Assembly: GCF_014337195.1 (NCBI RefSeq)
Contig: NZ_CP060634.1
Span: 1,364,001-1,428,000, forward strand
DNA: 64,000 bases
DNA from: Qiania dongpingensis
Lineage (GTDB): Bacteria > Bacillota > Clostridia > Lachnospirales > Lachnospiraceae
Direction: 5' to 3'
Made by a program: the position numbers and the translations under genes
Part shown: one piece after another, positions 52,705-61,425 of the stretch
How positions within the stretch are numbered: position 1 is the stretch's first letter
Layout of the letters: each line of letters begins with the position of its first letter
Notes under the pieces: model-generated
What the model saw: the letters and a program-made list of their open reading frames with translations, nothing else
Database searches by the model: none
Told to the model about the DNA's origin: nothing

Positions 52705-55700
52705 TTATTCTTCCGATTCTTCGGAAGAATCCTCTACGGAATCCTCGGCATAATCATCCTTCTCATCCACATTCGCTTTCACGCTTACCAGCTCGCCGCC
52801 TTCAAACTCCTGCTTCTGATAACCCATGGAGCTATAAGACTCTTCATAGTCATTGAACACCCGGTCGCTGTTGAGCAGTGCGTTGATGTCTGTATTCCCA
52901 TAATCAGTGCTCTCAGTGATCTCTACCTCCGTGTTGTCATCGCGGAGAAGCTTCACGTCAAGCCCCAGGGACTGGAGCTCTTTCAAAAGCACCTTGAAGG
53001 ATTCCGGTACGCCCGGCTCCGGGATATTCTCCCCTTTTATGATGGCCTCGTAAGTCTTCACACGCCCTACCACATCATCGGACTTCACTGTCAGAATTTC
53101 CTGCAGCGTATAGGCGGCGCCATATGCCTCCAGCGCCCAAACCTCCATCTCGCCGAAACGCTGTCCGCCGAACTGGGCTTTGCCGCCGAGGGGCTGCTGG
53201 GTGACCAGGGAATAGGGGCCGGTAGAACGTGCATGAATCTTATCGTCTACCAGATGATGCAGCTTCAGATAGTGCATGTGGCCGATGGTAACAGGGCTGT
53301 CAAAAAATTCACCGGTACGTCCGTCACGCAGTCTCACCTTACCGTCTCGCCGTATCGGAACACCCTTCCACAGTTCTCTGTGGTCTTTGTTCTCTTCCAG
53401 GAATTCCATCACGCCCGGATTCAGTTCATCTGTATATTTCTTCTTAAATTCATCCCACTCCATATTGACGTAATCATTCGCCAGATCCAGGGTGTCCATG
53501 ATGTCGTCTTCATTGGCGCCGTCGAATACCGGCGTGGAAATATTAAAGCCGAGAGCCTTTGCCGCGAGAGAAAGATGGATCTCCAGCACCTGCCCGATGT
53601 TCATACGGGAAGGTACGCCCAGAGGATTCAAAACAATATCCAAGGGACGTCCGTTGGGCAGGAACGGCATATCCTCCACGGGAAGCACGCGGGAAACAAC
53701 ACCCTTGTTTCCGTGACGGCCCGCCATCTTATCGCCCACGGAAATTTTCCTCTTCTGGGCAATATAAATACGCACGGTCTGGTTCACGCCCGGAGACAGC
53801 TCATCTCCATTTTCTCTGGTAAATACCTTGGCATCCACCACGATCCCATACGCGCCGTGGGGCACCTTGAGGGATGTGTCACGGACTTCTCTGGCTTTCT
53901 CACCGAAAATAGCCCGGAGCAGTCTCTCCTCCGCGGTCAGCTCTGTCTCGCCCTTTGGAGTGACTTTGCCCACCAGGATGTCTCCCGCGCGCACCTCCGC
54001 GCCGATACGTATGATACCTCTCTCATCCAGATCCTTGAGAGCATCCTCGCCAACGCCGGGGACATCTCTTGTGATCTCTTCCGGCCCGAGCTTAGTGTCC
54101 CTGGCCTCTGCCTCATATTCCTCAATATGGACAGAAGTATAGACATCATCCTGTACGAGACGCTCACTGAGGAGAACTGCATCCTCATAATTATAACCTT
54201 CCCAGGTCATGAACCCGATCAGCGGGTTTTTGCCCAGGGCAATTTCTCCGTTGCTGGTGGAAGGACCGTCCGCGATCACTTCCCCGGCGGCAACCTTGTC
54301 GCCTTTAAACACGATCGGCTTCTGATTGTAGCAGTTGCTCTGGTTGCTTCTCTTGAATTTCGTCAGATGATAAACATCCCGTCCTCCGTTCTCATTCCGG
54401 ATGACGATCTCATTGGATGCGGAGCGCTCTACCACGCCTGCATTTTTTGCCACCATACATACGCCGGAATCGACCGCAGCCTTGCCTTCCATACCGGTTC
54501 CCACAGCCGGGGCCTCGGTGCTCAAAAGCGGCACGGCCTGTCTCTGCATGTTGGACCCCATCAGGGCACGGTTGGCATCGTCGTTCTCCAGGAACGGAAT
54601 CATGGCCGTCGCCACGGAAAATACCATTTTAGGCGAAACGTCCATCAAATCTATTTTTCTCTTCTCAAATTCGGAAGTTTCCTCACGAAAACGTCCGGAA
54701 ACATTATTACGCACAAAATGGCCCTCATCATCAAGGGCTTCATTCGCCTGTGCAACAATATAATTGTCCTCTTCATCGGCAGTCAGATAGACCACGTCAT
54801 CCGTTACCACAGGATTCTTCGGATTTGTGGTTTTGTCCACCACCCGGTAGGGGGCTTCCACGAAACCGTACTGATTTACTCTGGCGTAAGTGGCCAGGGA
54901 GTTGATCAGACCGATGTTGGGACCTTCTGGAGTCTCGATGGGGCACATTCTTCCATAGTGGGAATAATGTACGTCACGGACTTCGAAGCCGGCGCGGTCT
55001 CTGGACAATCCGCCGGGCCCCAGCGCAGACAGACGGCGCTTATGAGTCAGCTCAGCCAGAGGATTGTTCTGGTCCATGAACTGGGACAGCTGGGAGCTTC
55101 CGAAGAATTCCTTCACCGCCGCCGTCACGGGCTTGATATTGATCAGCGACTGGGGGGTGATCCCCTCAATATCCTGAGTCGTCATCCTCTCACGAACGAC
55201 ACGTTCCATTCTGGAAAGGCCGATGCGGTATTGATTCTGAAGAAGCTCTCCCACGGCGCGTATCCTTCGGTTGCCCAAATGATCGATATCGTCGTCGTTT
55301 CCGATGCCTTCTTCCAGATGCATATTATAATTAATAGAAGCAATGATGTCTTCTTTTGTGATATGCTTGGGAATCAGCTCATGCACATGTTTGTGAAGAG
55401 CCTCTTTTAAATCCTCTGCCGGCGCTTCGGCATATTCTTCCAGTATAGGTTTCAGCACAGGGTAGAATACTGATTCTGTAATACCGGCTTCCCTGGGATC
55501 GAAATCCACATATTTGGAAAGGTCCACCATCAGGTTGGAAAGGACTTTCACCTTCCTGGCTTCCGTCTGGATATAGACAGAGGGAACCGCGGCGTCCTGA
55601 ATCTCCACGGCCAGGGCCTTGGATACCTTGACTCCTGCTTCCGCTATGATCTCACCAGTCTCCTGATTCACCACATCCTCCGCCAGGATATGGCCCGCGA

Positions 55701-56565
55701 TCCGATTTTTAAAATGGAGCTTCTTATTAAATTTATAACGTCCGACCTTCGCCAAATCGTATCTTCTGGGGTCAAAGAACATACTATTAAGCAGGCTCTC
55801 CGCACTGTCAACGGACAGCGGTTCACCGGGACGGATTTTTTTGTACAATTCCAAAAGGCCATCTTCATAATTGTCTGAAGTGTCCTTCATAATACTCGCT
55901 TCAATCTTCGGTTCGTCGCCGAAAAGCTCGCGGATCTCTGCATTGGTTCCGATACCCAGCGCACGGATGAGGACTGTCACCGGCACCTTTCTTGTTCTGT
56001 CAACACGGGCAAAGAACACATCATTGGAATCCGTCTCATATTCAAGCCATGCGCCTCGGTTGGGGATAACAGTACAGGAGTACAGGGTCTTACCTACTTT
56101 ATCATGGGCAATTCCGTAATAGATACCAGGGGAACGTACCAGCTGGCTGACGATGACCCGCTCCGCGCCGTTTATCACAAAAGAACCGGTGTCGGTCATG
56201 AGGGGCAGATCGCCCATGAAGATCTCATGCTCACTGATTTCATCAGTTTCTTTATTCATCAATCTGACACGTACCTTCAGCGGGGCCGCATATGTGGCAT
56301 CCCTTTCCTTACACTCTTCGATGGTATATTTAATGTCGTCCTTACATAAGGTAAAATCGACAAACTCCAAACTCAAGTGTCCGCCGAAGTCTGCGATGGG
56401 AGAAATATCCTCAAAGACTTCCTTCAGCCCCTCATCGAGAAACCACTGATAAGAATCCTTCTGGATCTCGATCAGGTTCGGCATCTCAAGGACTTCTTTC
56501 TGTCTTGAGTAACTCATTCTTACGCCTTTACCGGCTTTCACCGGGCGTATTCTGCAATTTTCCAT
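52705..56565 (-). CDS. rpoB: DNA-directed RNA polymerase subunit beta
   Basis: 1286 residues. The rifampicin-site segment [20 protein letters not shown], then RLSALGPGG, has the usual susceptible residues (Asp, His, Ser at the three main sites). The C-terminal [19 protein letters not shown] is classical. The start [12 protein letters not shown] fits clostridial RpoB. A near-consensus promoter sits 96 bases upstream and there is no rplJ-rplL in front of it. The last 50 residues are acidic. Confidence 0.99.
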   Translation of the reverse strand: MENCRIRPVKAGKGVRMSYSRQKEVLEMPNLIEIQKDSYQWFLDEGLKEVFEDISPIADFGGHLSLEFVDFTLCKDDIKYTIEECKERDATYAAPLKVRVRLMNKETDEISEHEIFMGDLPLMTDTGSFVINGAERVIVSQLVRSPGIYYGIAHDKVGKTLYSCTVIPNRGAWLEYETDSNDVFFARVDRTRKVPVTVLIRALGIGTNAEIRELFGDEPKIEASIMKDTSDNYEDGLLELYKKIRPGEPLSVDSAESLLNSMFFDPRRYDLAKVGRYKFNKKLHFKNRIAGHILAEDVVNQETGEIIAEAGVKVSKALAVEIQDAAVPSVYIQTEARKVKVLSNLMVDLSKYVDFDPREAGITESVFYPVLKPILEEYAEAPAEDLKEALHKHVHELIPKHITKEDIIASINYNMHLEEGIGNDDDIDHLGNRRIRAVGELLQNQYRIGLSRMERVVRERMTTQDIEGITPQSLINIKPVTAAVKEFFGSSQLSQFMDQNNPLAELTHKRRLSALGPGGLSRDRAGFEVRDVHYSHYGRMCPIETPEGPNIGLINSLATYARVNQYGFVEAPYRVVDKTTNPKNPVVTDDVVYLTADEEDNYIVAQANEALDDEGHFVRNNVSGRFREETSEFEKRKIDLMDVSPKMVFSVATAMIPFLENDDANRALMGSNMQRQAVPLLSTEAPAVGTGMEGKAAVDSGVCMVAKNAGVVERSASNEIVIRNENGGRDVYHLTKFKRSNQSNCYNQKPIVFKGDKVAAGEVIADGPSTSNGEIALGKNPLIGFMTWEGYNYEDAVLLSERLVQDDVYTSVHIEEYEAEARDTKLGPEEITRDVPGVGEDALKDLDERGIIRIGAEVRAGDILVGKVTPKGETELTAEERLLRAIFGEKAREVRDTSLKVPHGAYGIVVDAKVFTRENGDELSPGVNQTVRIYIAQKRKISVGDKMAGRHGNKGVVSRVLPVEDMPFLPNGRPLDIVLNPLGVPSRMNIGQVLEIHLSLAAKALGFNISTPVFDGANEDDIMDTLDLANDYVNMEWDEFKKKYTDELNPGVMEFLEENKDHRELWKGVPIRRDGKVRLRDGRTGEFFDSPVTIGHMHYLKLHHLVDDKIHARSTGPYSLVTQQPLGGKAQFGGQRFGEMEVWALEAYGAAYTLQEILTVKSDDVVGRVKTYEAIIKGENIPEPGVPESFKVLLKELQSLGLDVKLLRDDNTEVEITESTDYGNTDINALLNSDRVFNDYEESYSSMGYQKQEFEGGELVSVKANVDEKDDYAEDSVEDSSEESEE

Positions 56566-56660
56566 TGACGTTTCACCCCTGTTTTCTTTATAATCAACTA
56601 CAAGTAATCATTTAACCATTCCAATCTCAGGGCACATGAGACCACAATAGTGCACATTCC

Positions 56661-56689
56661 ATCTTAACATCTCGAAGTCAAGCTGTCAA
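56661..56689 (-). promoter_or_regulatory. Promoter of rpoBC
   Basis: TTGACA and TAAGAT are 17 bases apart on the minus strand. The leader to rpoB is about 95 bases. It is divergent from the promoter at 56753-56781. Confidence 0.85.
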
Positions 56690-56752
56690 TTGATTTTTTC
56701 TTAATAATTGCCATATTTTACATGGTTTATGCGTTTTTCCTGCCTTATTTGC

Positions 56753-56781
56753 TTGCAACTCGTCCAAATTAATGGTATAAT
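56753..56781 (+). promoter_or_regulatory. Promoter of the 146-residue membrane protein
   Basis: TTGCAA and a perfect TATAAT are 17 bases apart, about 36 bases before the start codon and its AGGAGG site. Confidence 0.75.
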
Positions 56782-56817
56782 GCAAGGTGCGCGAAAAAAT
56801 TTCAGGAGGTACCCTTT

Positions 56818-57258
56818 ATGGCTTTGTGGTTAAAGATCGTAATCATCGTTCTGGTGATTGTCGTTGCCGCTCTGGTCGCTCTTTACATCCTGGGAACCAA
56901 AATGCAGAAGAAGCAGGCTGAACAGCAGTCCATGATGGAAGCCATGGCCCAGACGGTGTCCATGCTCGTCATTGACAAGAAGCGGCTGAAGATCAAGGAT
57001 GCCGGATTCCCGAAAATGGTGTATGAACAGACCCCGAAATACTTACGAAGGGCGAAGGTCCCTGTGGTCAAGGCAAAGGTCGGGCCGAAGATCATGACTC
57101 TGATGTGCGACGAGCAGGCGTTCGCCGTTCTTCCTATTAAACAGGAAGCCAAAGTAGTCATCAGCGGCATTTACATCACCAGTGTCAAAAGCGTGCGCGG
57201 TTCTATCGTGGCGCCGCCCAAGAAGAAAGGCTTGTTTGCCCGTTTCCGGAAAAAGTGA
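56818..57258 (+). CDS. Small membrane-anchored protein of unknown function
   Basis: 146 residues: one N-terminal membrane helix (about 5-27), a helical charged part (KKQAEQQSMMEAMAQTVSM) and a beta-rich soluble end with KRLKIKDAGFPKMV and PVVKAKVGPKIMTLMCDEQA, then a basic tail (KKKGLFARFRKK). The family is not known to me. Its position, divergent from rpoB with a strong promoter and a perfect AGGAGG, suggests steady expression. Confidence 0.75.
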   Translation: MALWLKIVIIVLVIVVAALVALYILGTKMQKKQAEQQSMMEAMAQTVSMLVIDKKRLKIKDAGFPKMVYEQTPKYLRRAKVPVVKAKVGPKIMTLMCDEQAFAVLPIKQEAKVVISGIYITSVKSVRGSIVAPPKKKGLFARFRKK

Positions 57259-57309
57259 GCCGAAGAACACGAACATTGACAGACTGCAACTTAAAAAGAT
57301 TGCTCAAGG

Positions 57310-57366
57310 GGCTATATATTTTCTTTGTTTTCTGATTCAAAACAAAGGGATATATAGCCTCTTTCT
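57310..57366 (+). terminator. Long hairpin after the 146-residue gene
   Basis: GGCTATATAT and ATATATAGCC, plus CTTTGTTTT and AAAACAAAG inside, give a long double stem, followed by TCTTTCTATTACTTT. It lies about 50 bases after the gene. Confidence 0.7.
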
Positions 57367-57396
57367 ATTACTTTAAATACAGAAAGGAAAATACCA

Positions 57397-58776
57397 ATGA
57401 AAGCTTCAGCTACCACTGGGAATACTCCCTCTTCCAATCCACTCGGCAGCGCGAACATGTTCCCGCTCCTCCTCAAGATGGCCGTCCCTCCCATGCTGTC
57501 CATGCTCATCCAGTCTCTATACAATATCGTGGACAGCATCTTTGTGGCCCGTCTGAGCAGCGATGCCCTTTCCGCCGTTTCCATTATTTACCCCATACAG
57601 AATCTTTCCCTGGCGCTGGCCGTCGGGACCGGGGTCGGCCTCAATTCCTACATTGCCCGGAATATGGGGGCCGGCCGCACCTCTGCCGCAGAAGACGCTC
57701 CCGCTGTCGGCATGGTTCTGACCGGCATCCACTATGTGATCCTGGCCCTTCTGGCAAGCCTTCTCATCCGCCCCTTTGTCGGCATGTATACGCAGGATGC
57801 CTCCATCCGGTCCATGTGCTATTCTTACGGATATATCGTCATGATCTTTTCCTTCGGCCAGCTGTTCCATATCACGGCAGAAAAGATCCTGCAGTCCACC
57901 GGAAACATGACAGCTCCTCTCGTCCTTGTGGGAATCGGCTGCATCATCAATATCATTTTGGACCCGATCATGATCTTCGGCCTCCTGGGCTTCCCTGCCC
58001 TCGGGGTGGCAGGCGCCGCCATCGCCACCGTGACCGGTCAGATCATCTCCGGAGCCATCGGCCTTCTCATGGTAGCCAAGGGAAAGGCAGGGCTTCCCCT
58101 GCGCCGCCCCCACCGGGGCATGATCACCAGAAACATCCTGAAGCAGATCTATAGTGTGGCCATTCCCTCCACCATGATCATGGCGCTGCCCTCTGTTCTG
58201 GTCGCCGGCCTGAACCGGATTCTTTCCGGCTTCTCTCAGATGGCAGTCACCGTATTCGGCGTCTATTATAAACTGCAGACCTTTGTCTATATGCCGGCCA
58301 ACGGCCTGGTGCAGGGCATACGCCCGGTCATATCATTCAATTACGGAGCCGGAAACATCAAACGGGAAACGGACGCCATCCGGATCTCTCTGATGATCTC
58401 CGTAGCAGTGATGGCTGCCGGCACTCTCCTGTCGCAGGCCATACCGGTCCCCATTCTGCAGATCTTCAACTCGGATAAAAGCATGCTGTCCATGGGAGAA
58501 ACAGCCCTCCGGATCATCAGCATCGGTTTTATCCCCTCGGCCCTCGGAATCATTACCTCAGCGGTATTTGAGTCCATCGGAAAAGGCCTGCCCAGCCTGA
58601 GTGTCACGCTGCTTCGCCAGCTGGTCTTTGTTCTTCCTCTGGCTTTCCTTCTTTCCCGGGCATTCGGCCTGGACGGCGTCTGGACTGCCCTGCCTGTATC
58701 AGAAGCGCTCACAGCCGTATATGCCGGAGTCCTGCTCACAAAAGAGCTGAAAAAGCAGAGAGAAGTCCACTTTTAA
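57397..58776 (+). CDS. MATE family efflux transporter
   Basis: 459 residues, about 12 helices. It starts MFPLLLKMAVPPMLSMLIQSL (shown as MAVPPMLSMLIQSL), and YNIVDSIFVARLS and YGAGNIKRETDAIR are family signs. Third MATE gene of this window and not a close copy of the others. AAAGGAA precedes the ATG. The substrate is unknown. A bidirectional terminator (58805-58841) ends it. Confidence 0.9.
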   Translation: MKASATTGNTPSSNPLGSANMFPLLLKMAVPPMLSMLIQSLYNIVDSIFVARLSSDALSAVSIIYPIQNLSLALAVGTGVGLNSYIARNMGAGRTSAAEDAPAVGMVLTGIHYVILALLASLLIRPFVGMYTQDASIRSMCYSYGYIVMIFSFGQLFHITAEKILQSTGNMTAPLVLVGIGCIINIILDPIMIFGLLGFPALGVAGAAIATVTGQIISGAIGLLMVAKGKAGLPLRRPHRGMITRNILKQIYSVAIPSTMIMALPSVLVAGLNRILSGFSQMAVTVFGVYYKLQTFVYMPANGLVQGIRPVISFNYGAGNIKRETDAIRISLMISVAVMAAGTLLSQAIPVPILQIFNSDKSMLSMGETALRIISIGFIPSALGIITSAVFESIGKGLPSLSVTLLRQLVFVLPLAFLLSRAFGLDGVWTALPVSEALTAVYAGVLLTKELKKQREVHF

Positions 58777-58804
58777 AGATTTATGTGGTGTACGGATGCA
58801 AAAC

Positions 58805-58841
58805 AGCGTGCCGTCTACCCACGGCACGCTGCTCTTTTTTT
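58805..58841. terminator. Terminator between convergent MATE and FNT genes
   Basis: AGCGTGCCGT and ACGGCACGCT form a ten-base-pair stem, with CTCTTTTTTT on the plus-strand side. It can also fold on the minus strand at the end of the FNT gene, where it is followed by GTTTTGC. Confidence 0.88.
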
Positions 58842-58865
58842 GATACCTTCTATATCTATTATCGT

Positions 58866-59633
58866 TTATTTTCTGCTGATCAGGTAGTAAGGAAGTGCGG
58901 TGAATACGATGCCTCCTACCATATTGCCCAGGGTAACGAACAGCAGATTATTCAAAACGCCGCCAATGGAGATCGCCACGCCGTTGGGGTCAAGGAGTCC
59001 AACGCTGAAGAATGTCATGTTTGCAACACTATGCTCACAGCTGCACACCATGAAGATCATGATACACCATACGGTCATGATCAGCTTGCCGGATTCGGAT
59101 TTCATTTTGATCCCGCACCATACAGCCAGACATACGCAGATGTTGCAGATGATTCCTTTAAAGAAAAGCACAAGCGCCGGCGCAGAAGCTTTTGCCGCGG
59201 CAGCTGTTGCGAAATATGTACCGACATCACCGGTAGGAACCTTCGTAAAATGAAACAAGACGGAAATCAAAACAGAACCCACCAGGTTTCCGATATAGCA
59301 GAATATCCAGAGTTTGATGGCTCCGCCCCAGCTGATCTCTTTTTTCATGGCCGCGGAAGACATCACAAAGTTATTGCCGGTAAAAAGCTCGGCACCGGCC
59401 ATGATAACAAGGCTCAGTGCGGATGCAAACAGGAAACTGGTGGTGATCTTCACCGCGCCGGTGGCCCCTGCCGCCGTCATGATACCGCCCATGGTAAAGC
59501 TTATGAGACCGCCAAGACCAATGAACATACCGGCCACCATGGCAGAGATGAAATAACCGAGCGGGTTATTTTTCATAAAATTCAGCTTGTTCTTTCCCGC
59601 ATTCGCCACTGCTTGAAACTCGTCTTTAAACAT
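58866..59633 (-). CDS. Formate/nitrite transporter family channel
   Basis: 255 residues, six membrane helices. AGAELFTGNN and GIICNICVCLAVW are FNT signatures, and CEHSVANMTFF holds the central histidine of FocA/NirC channels. It moves formate, nitrite or a similar small anion across the membrane. Formate is likely because the leader carries a ZTP riboswitch-like element (59828-59902), a sensor of 10-formyl-tetrahydrofolate shortage. AAAGGAGGAG precedes the ATG. Convergent with the third MATE gene. Confidence 0.92.
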   Translation of the reverse strand: MFKDEFQAVANAGKNKLNFMKNNPLGYFISAMVAGMFIGLGGLISFTMGGIMTAAGATGAVKITTSFLFASALSLVIMAGAELFTGNNFVMSSAAMKKEISWGGAIKLWIFCYIGNLVGSVLISVLFHFTKVPTGDVGTYFATAAAAKASAPALVLFFKGIICNICVCLAVWCGIKMKSESGKLIMTVWCIMIFMVCSCEHSVANMTFFSVGLLDPNGVAISIGGVLNNLLFVTLGNMVGGIVFTALPYYLISRK

Positions 59634-59795
59634 AATACTGCTCCTCCTTTAAACGCGCCATCCTGCAGAAACCCCATTTTATACCTTCCGCACATGGCCT
59701 GTGTGATGTGGGCACCCACTTTGTCCAGCCCCCGCCCCCTCTGCCTCCACTCCGGAAACTCCGTCTGCCAAAGGCCTGCATATCCCTCCAGGATA

Positions 59796-59833
59796 CAAAA
59801 AAGGACAGCATCCGTGATCTACAAATGCTGCCC
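59796..59833 (-). terminator. Terminator overlapping the ZTP riboswitch
   Basis: On the minus strand GGGCAGCAT pairs with ATGCTGTCC (one G-T pair), followed by TTTTTTG. Its 5' arm uses the conserved CTGGGC of the aptamer, so ligand binding and terminator formation exclude each other. Confidence 0.85.
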
Positions 59834-59902
59834 AGACGGTCGGCTCATATGGGCTTCGACTGCACCGTGTTTCTCACGTTTGCCCGTCAGCAATCGAAAC
59901 CT
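59828..59902 (-). ncRNA. Probable ZTP riboswitch (pfl motif) of the FNT gene
   Basis: The minus-strand leader has a P1-like stem GGTTTCGA/TCGAAGCC, an inner hairpin GTGAGAAACAC like the GGAAA-loop stem of pfl RNAs, and the 3' conserved block GCCGACCGTCTGGGC, close to the pfl CCGCCTGGGC. A terminator overlaps that block, as expected for ZTP switches. The alarmone ZTP or ZMP rises when 10-formyl-tetrahydrofolate is low; it would switch on formate transport. Identified by eye; no covariance model was run. Confidence 0.75.
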
Positions 59903-59917
59903 TCGTTCTATGTTAAT

Positions 59918-59946
59918 AATATAACACACCTTCCAAAATACGTCAA
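59918..59946 (-). promoter_or_regulatory. Promoter of the FNT gene
   Basis: TTGACG and TATATT are 17 bases apart on the minus strand, about 14 bases before the riboswitch and 14 bases after the yajC stop. No terminator is seen after yajC, so readthrough from yajC into the riboswitch is also possible. Confidence 0.75.
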
Positions 59947-59959
59947 CCTCTTTTACCGA

Positions 59960-60271
59960 TTATTCTGCAACTTCTGCTTTTTCCACATTGGCAATCGCAG
60001 TCTTCTCCATGGGGATACGGCAGTTCTTGTTGCTTCCGAACTCTACGATCACCACATCATCTGTGATATCGATGATAACGCCGTAGAAACCGCTTGTTGT
60101 CACCACACTGTCTCCAATCTCCAGGCTGGAAATCAGGGACTGCAGTTTTTTCTGCTGTTTTTTCTGGGGCCTGATCGCGATAAAATACATGAAACCGATG
60201 ATGACCACAATATAAATAACCCAAAAACCTACACCGCCCATACCGCTGGCTGTCACAAAATTCATATTCAT
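59960..60271 (-). CDS. yajC: Preprotein translocase subunit YajC
   Basis: 103 residues. One N-terminal helix (about 15-33) is followed by FIAIRPQKKQQKK, the YajC signature, and a small beta domain with GDSVVTTSGFYGVI. It joins SecDF in the Sec membrane complex. It overlaps tgt by four bases (start inside the tgt end), the usual tgt-yajC arrangement. Confidence 0.96.
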   Translation of the reverse strand: MNMNFVTASGMGGVGFWVIYIVVIIGFMYFIAIRPQKKQQKKLQSLISSLEIGDSVVTTSGFYGVIIDITDDVVIVEFGSNKNCRIPMEKTAIANVEKAEVAE

Positions 60272-61413
60272 TCTCCTTTTTCCATTTCAGGACGGCTCAT
60301 GCGCCCCAGTTTTTCTTTTTTATATTCCGCAAAACGATGCTCTTCAATCGCTTCCCGAATCTCTTTCATCATTGTATTATAAAAATATAGATTATGCAAG
60401 ACGCAAAAACGCATCCCCAGCATTTCTTTGGCTTTCAAAAGATGGCGGATATAAGCCCTGCTGTACCGCCGGCACACCGGGCAGCCGCATCCTTCTTCTA
60501 TGGGTCTGTCATCCAGCTCGTATTTGGCGTTGAACAGATTCATCTTTCCATGGTCAGTATAGACATGGCCGTGACGCCCGTTTCTCGTAGGATATACGCA
60601 GTCAAAGAAGTCCACGCCCCGTTCCACCGCTTCCAGGATATTGGCAGGAGTGCCGACTCCCATTAAATACGTGGGCTTGTCCTCCGGAAGATGCGGCACC
60701 GTTACATCCAGTATCCGGTACATCTCTTCATGAGTCTCTCCCACAGCCAGTCCTCCTACGGCATACCCGTCCAGATCCATTTCGGAAATGATATCCGCGT
60801 GCCGGATCCGTATGTCCTCCAGAGTTCCCCCCTGATTGATCCCGAATAAAAGCTGATGGCGGTTTATGGTATCCGGCAGGCCGTTCAGCCTCTCCATCTC
60901 CGCCTTACATCTGGCCAGCCATCTGGTAGTCCTCTCCACAGAGTTCTGAATATATTCCCTCTCCGCCTTGGCCGGCGCACATTCATCAAACGCCATGGCG
61001 ATGGTAGAAGCCAGATTGGACTGGATCCTCATGCTTTCCTCCGGTCCCATAAAAATCTTCCGTCCGTCCACATGAGAGTTGAAATACACGCCCTCTTCTT
61101 TGATCTTCCGAAGCCCTGCCAGGGAAAACACCTGAAATCCGCCGGAATCCGTCAGGATCGGCTTGTCCCAGGACATGAACTTATGAAGACCGCCCAGCTT
61201 TTTCACCGTCTCATCTCCGGGCCGGACATGCAGATGATAGGTATTGGACAGCTCCACCTGTGTGCCGATCTGCTCCAGATCCGAGGTGGCCACGGCTCCC
61301 TTAATGGCAGCCGCAGTCCCGACATTCATAAAGACCGGAGTCTCTATCACACCGTGCACCGTTTCGAGCCGGGCTCTTTTGGCCCTTCCGTCCTTCGTCA
61401 ATATTTTATACAT
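60268..61413 (-). CDS. tgt: tRNA-guanine transglycosylase (queuosine)
   Basis: 381 residues. DSGGFQVFSL near residue 90 and FDCVYPTRNGRHGH near 265 hold the catalytic aspartates, and GINQGG is also present. The zinc site CGCPVCRRYSRAYIRHL (Cys-Cys-Cys-His) is intact. It exchanges guanine 34 for the queuine precursor preQ1 in tRNAs for Asp, Asn, His and Tyr. queA is not in the window. It lies 12 bases after secDF and overlaps yajC. Confidence 0.97.
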   Translation of the reverse strand: MYKILTKDGRAKRARLETVHGVIETPVFMNVGTAAAIKGAVATSDLEQIGTQVELSNTYHLHVRPGDETVKKLGGLHKFMSWDKPILTDSGGFQVFSLAGLRKIKEEGVYFNSHVDGRKIFMGPEESMRIQSNLASTIAMAFDECAPAKAEREYIQNSVERTTRWLARCKAEMERLNGLPDTINRHQLLFGINQGGTLEDIRIRHADIISEMDLDGYAVGGLAVGETHEEMYRILDVTVPHLPEDKPTYLMGVGTPANILEAVERGVDFFDCVYPTRNGRHGHVYTDHGKMNLFNAKYELDDRPIEEGCGCPVCRRYSRAYIRHLLKAKEMLGMRFCVLHNLYFYNTMMKEIREAIEEHRFAEYKKEKLGRMSRPEMEKGE

Positions 61414-61425
61414 AAATACCGCCTG

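Noticed and set aside
52642..55410. 922-residue open frame on the plus strand
   Set aside because: It is antisense to rpoB and arises from its codon usage; no domain or ribosome binding site.
59626..59811. 61-residue ORF in the FNT leader
   Set aside because: It overlaps the leader between riboswitch terminator and FNT start, without protein-like features.
59828..59902. Tetrahydrofolate riboswitch instead of ZTP
   Set aside because: The conserved core of the THF aptamer is not present; the GAAAC hairpin and CTGGGC end fit the pfl motif better.
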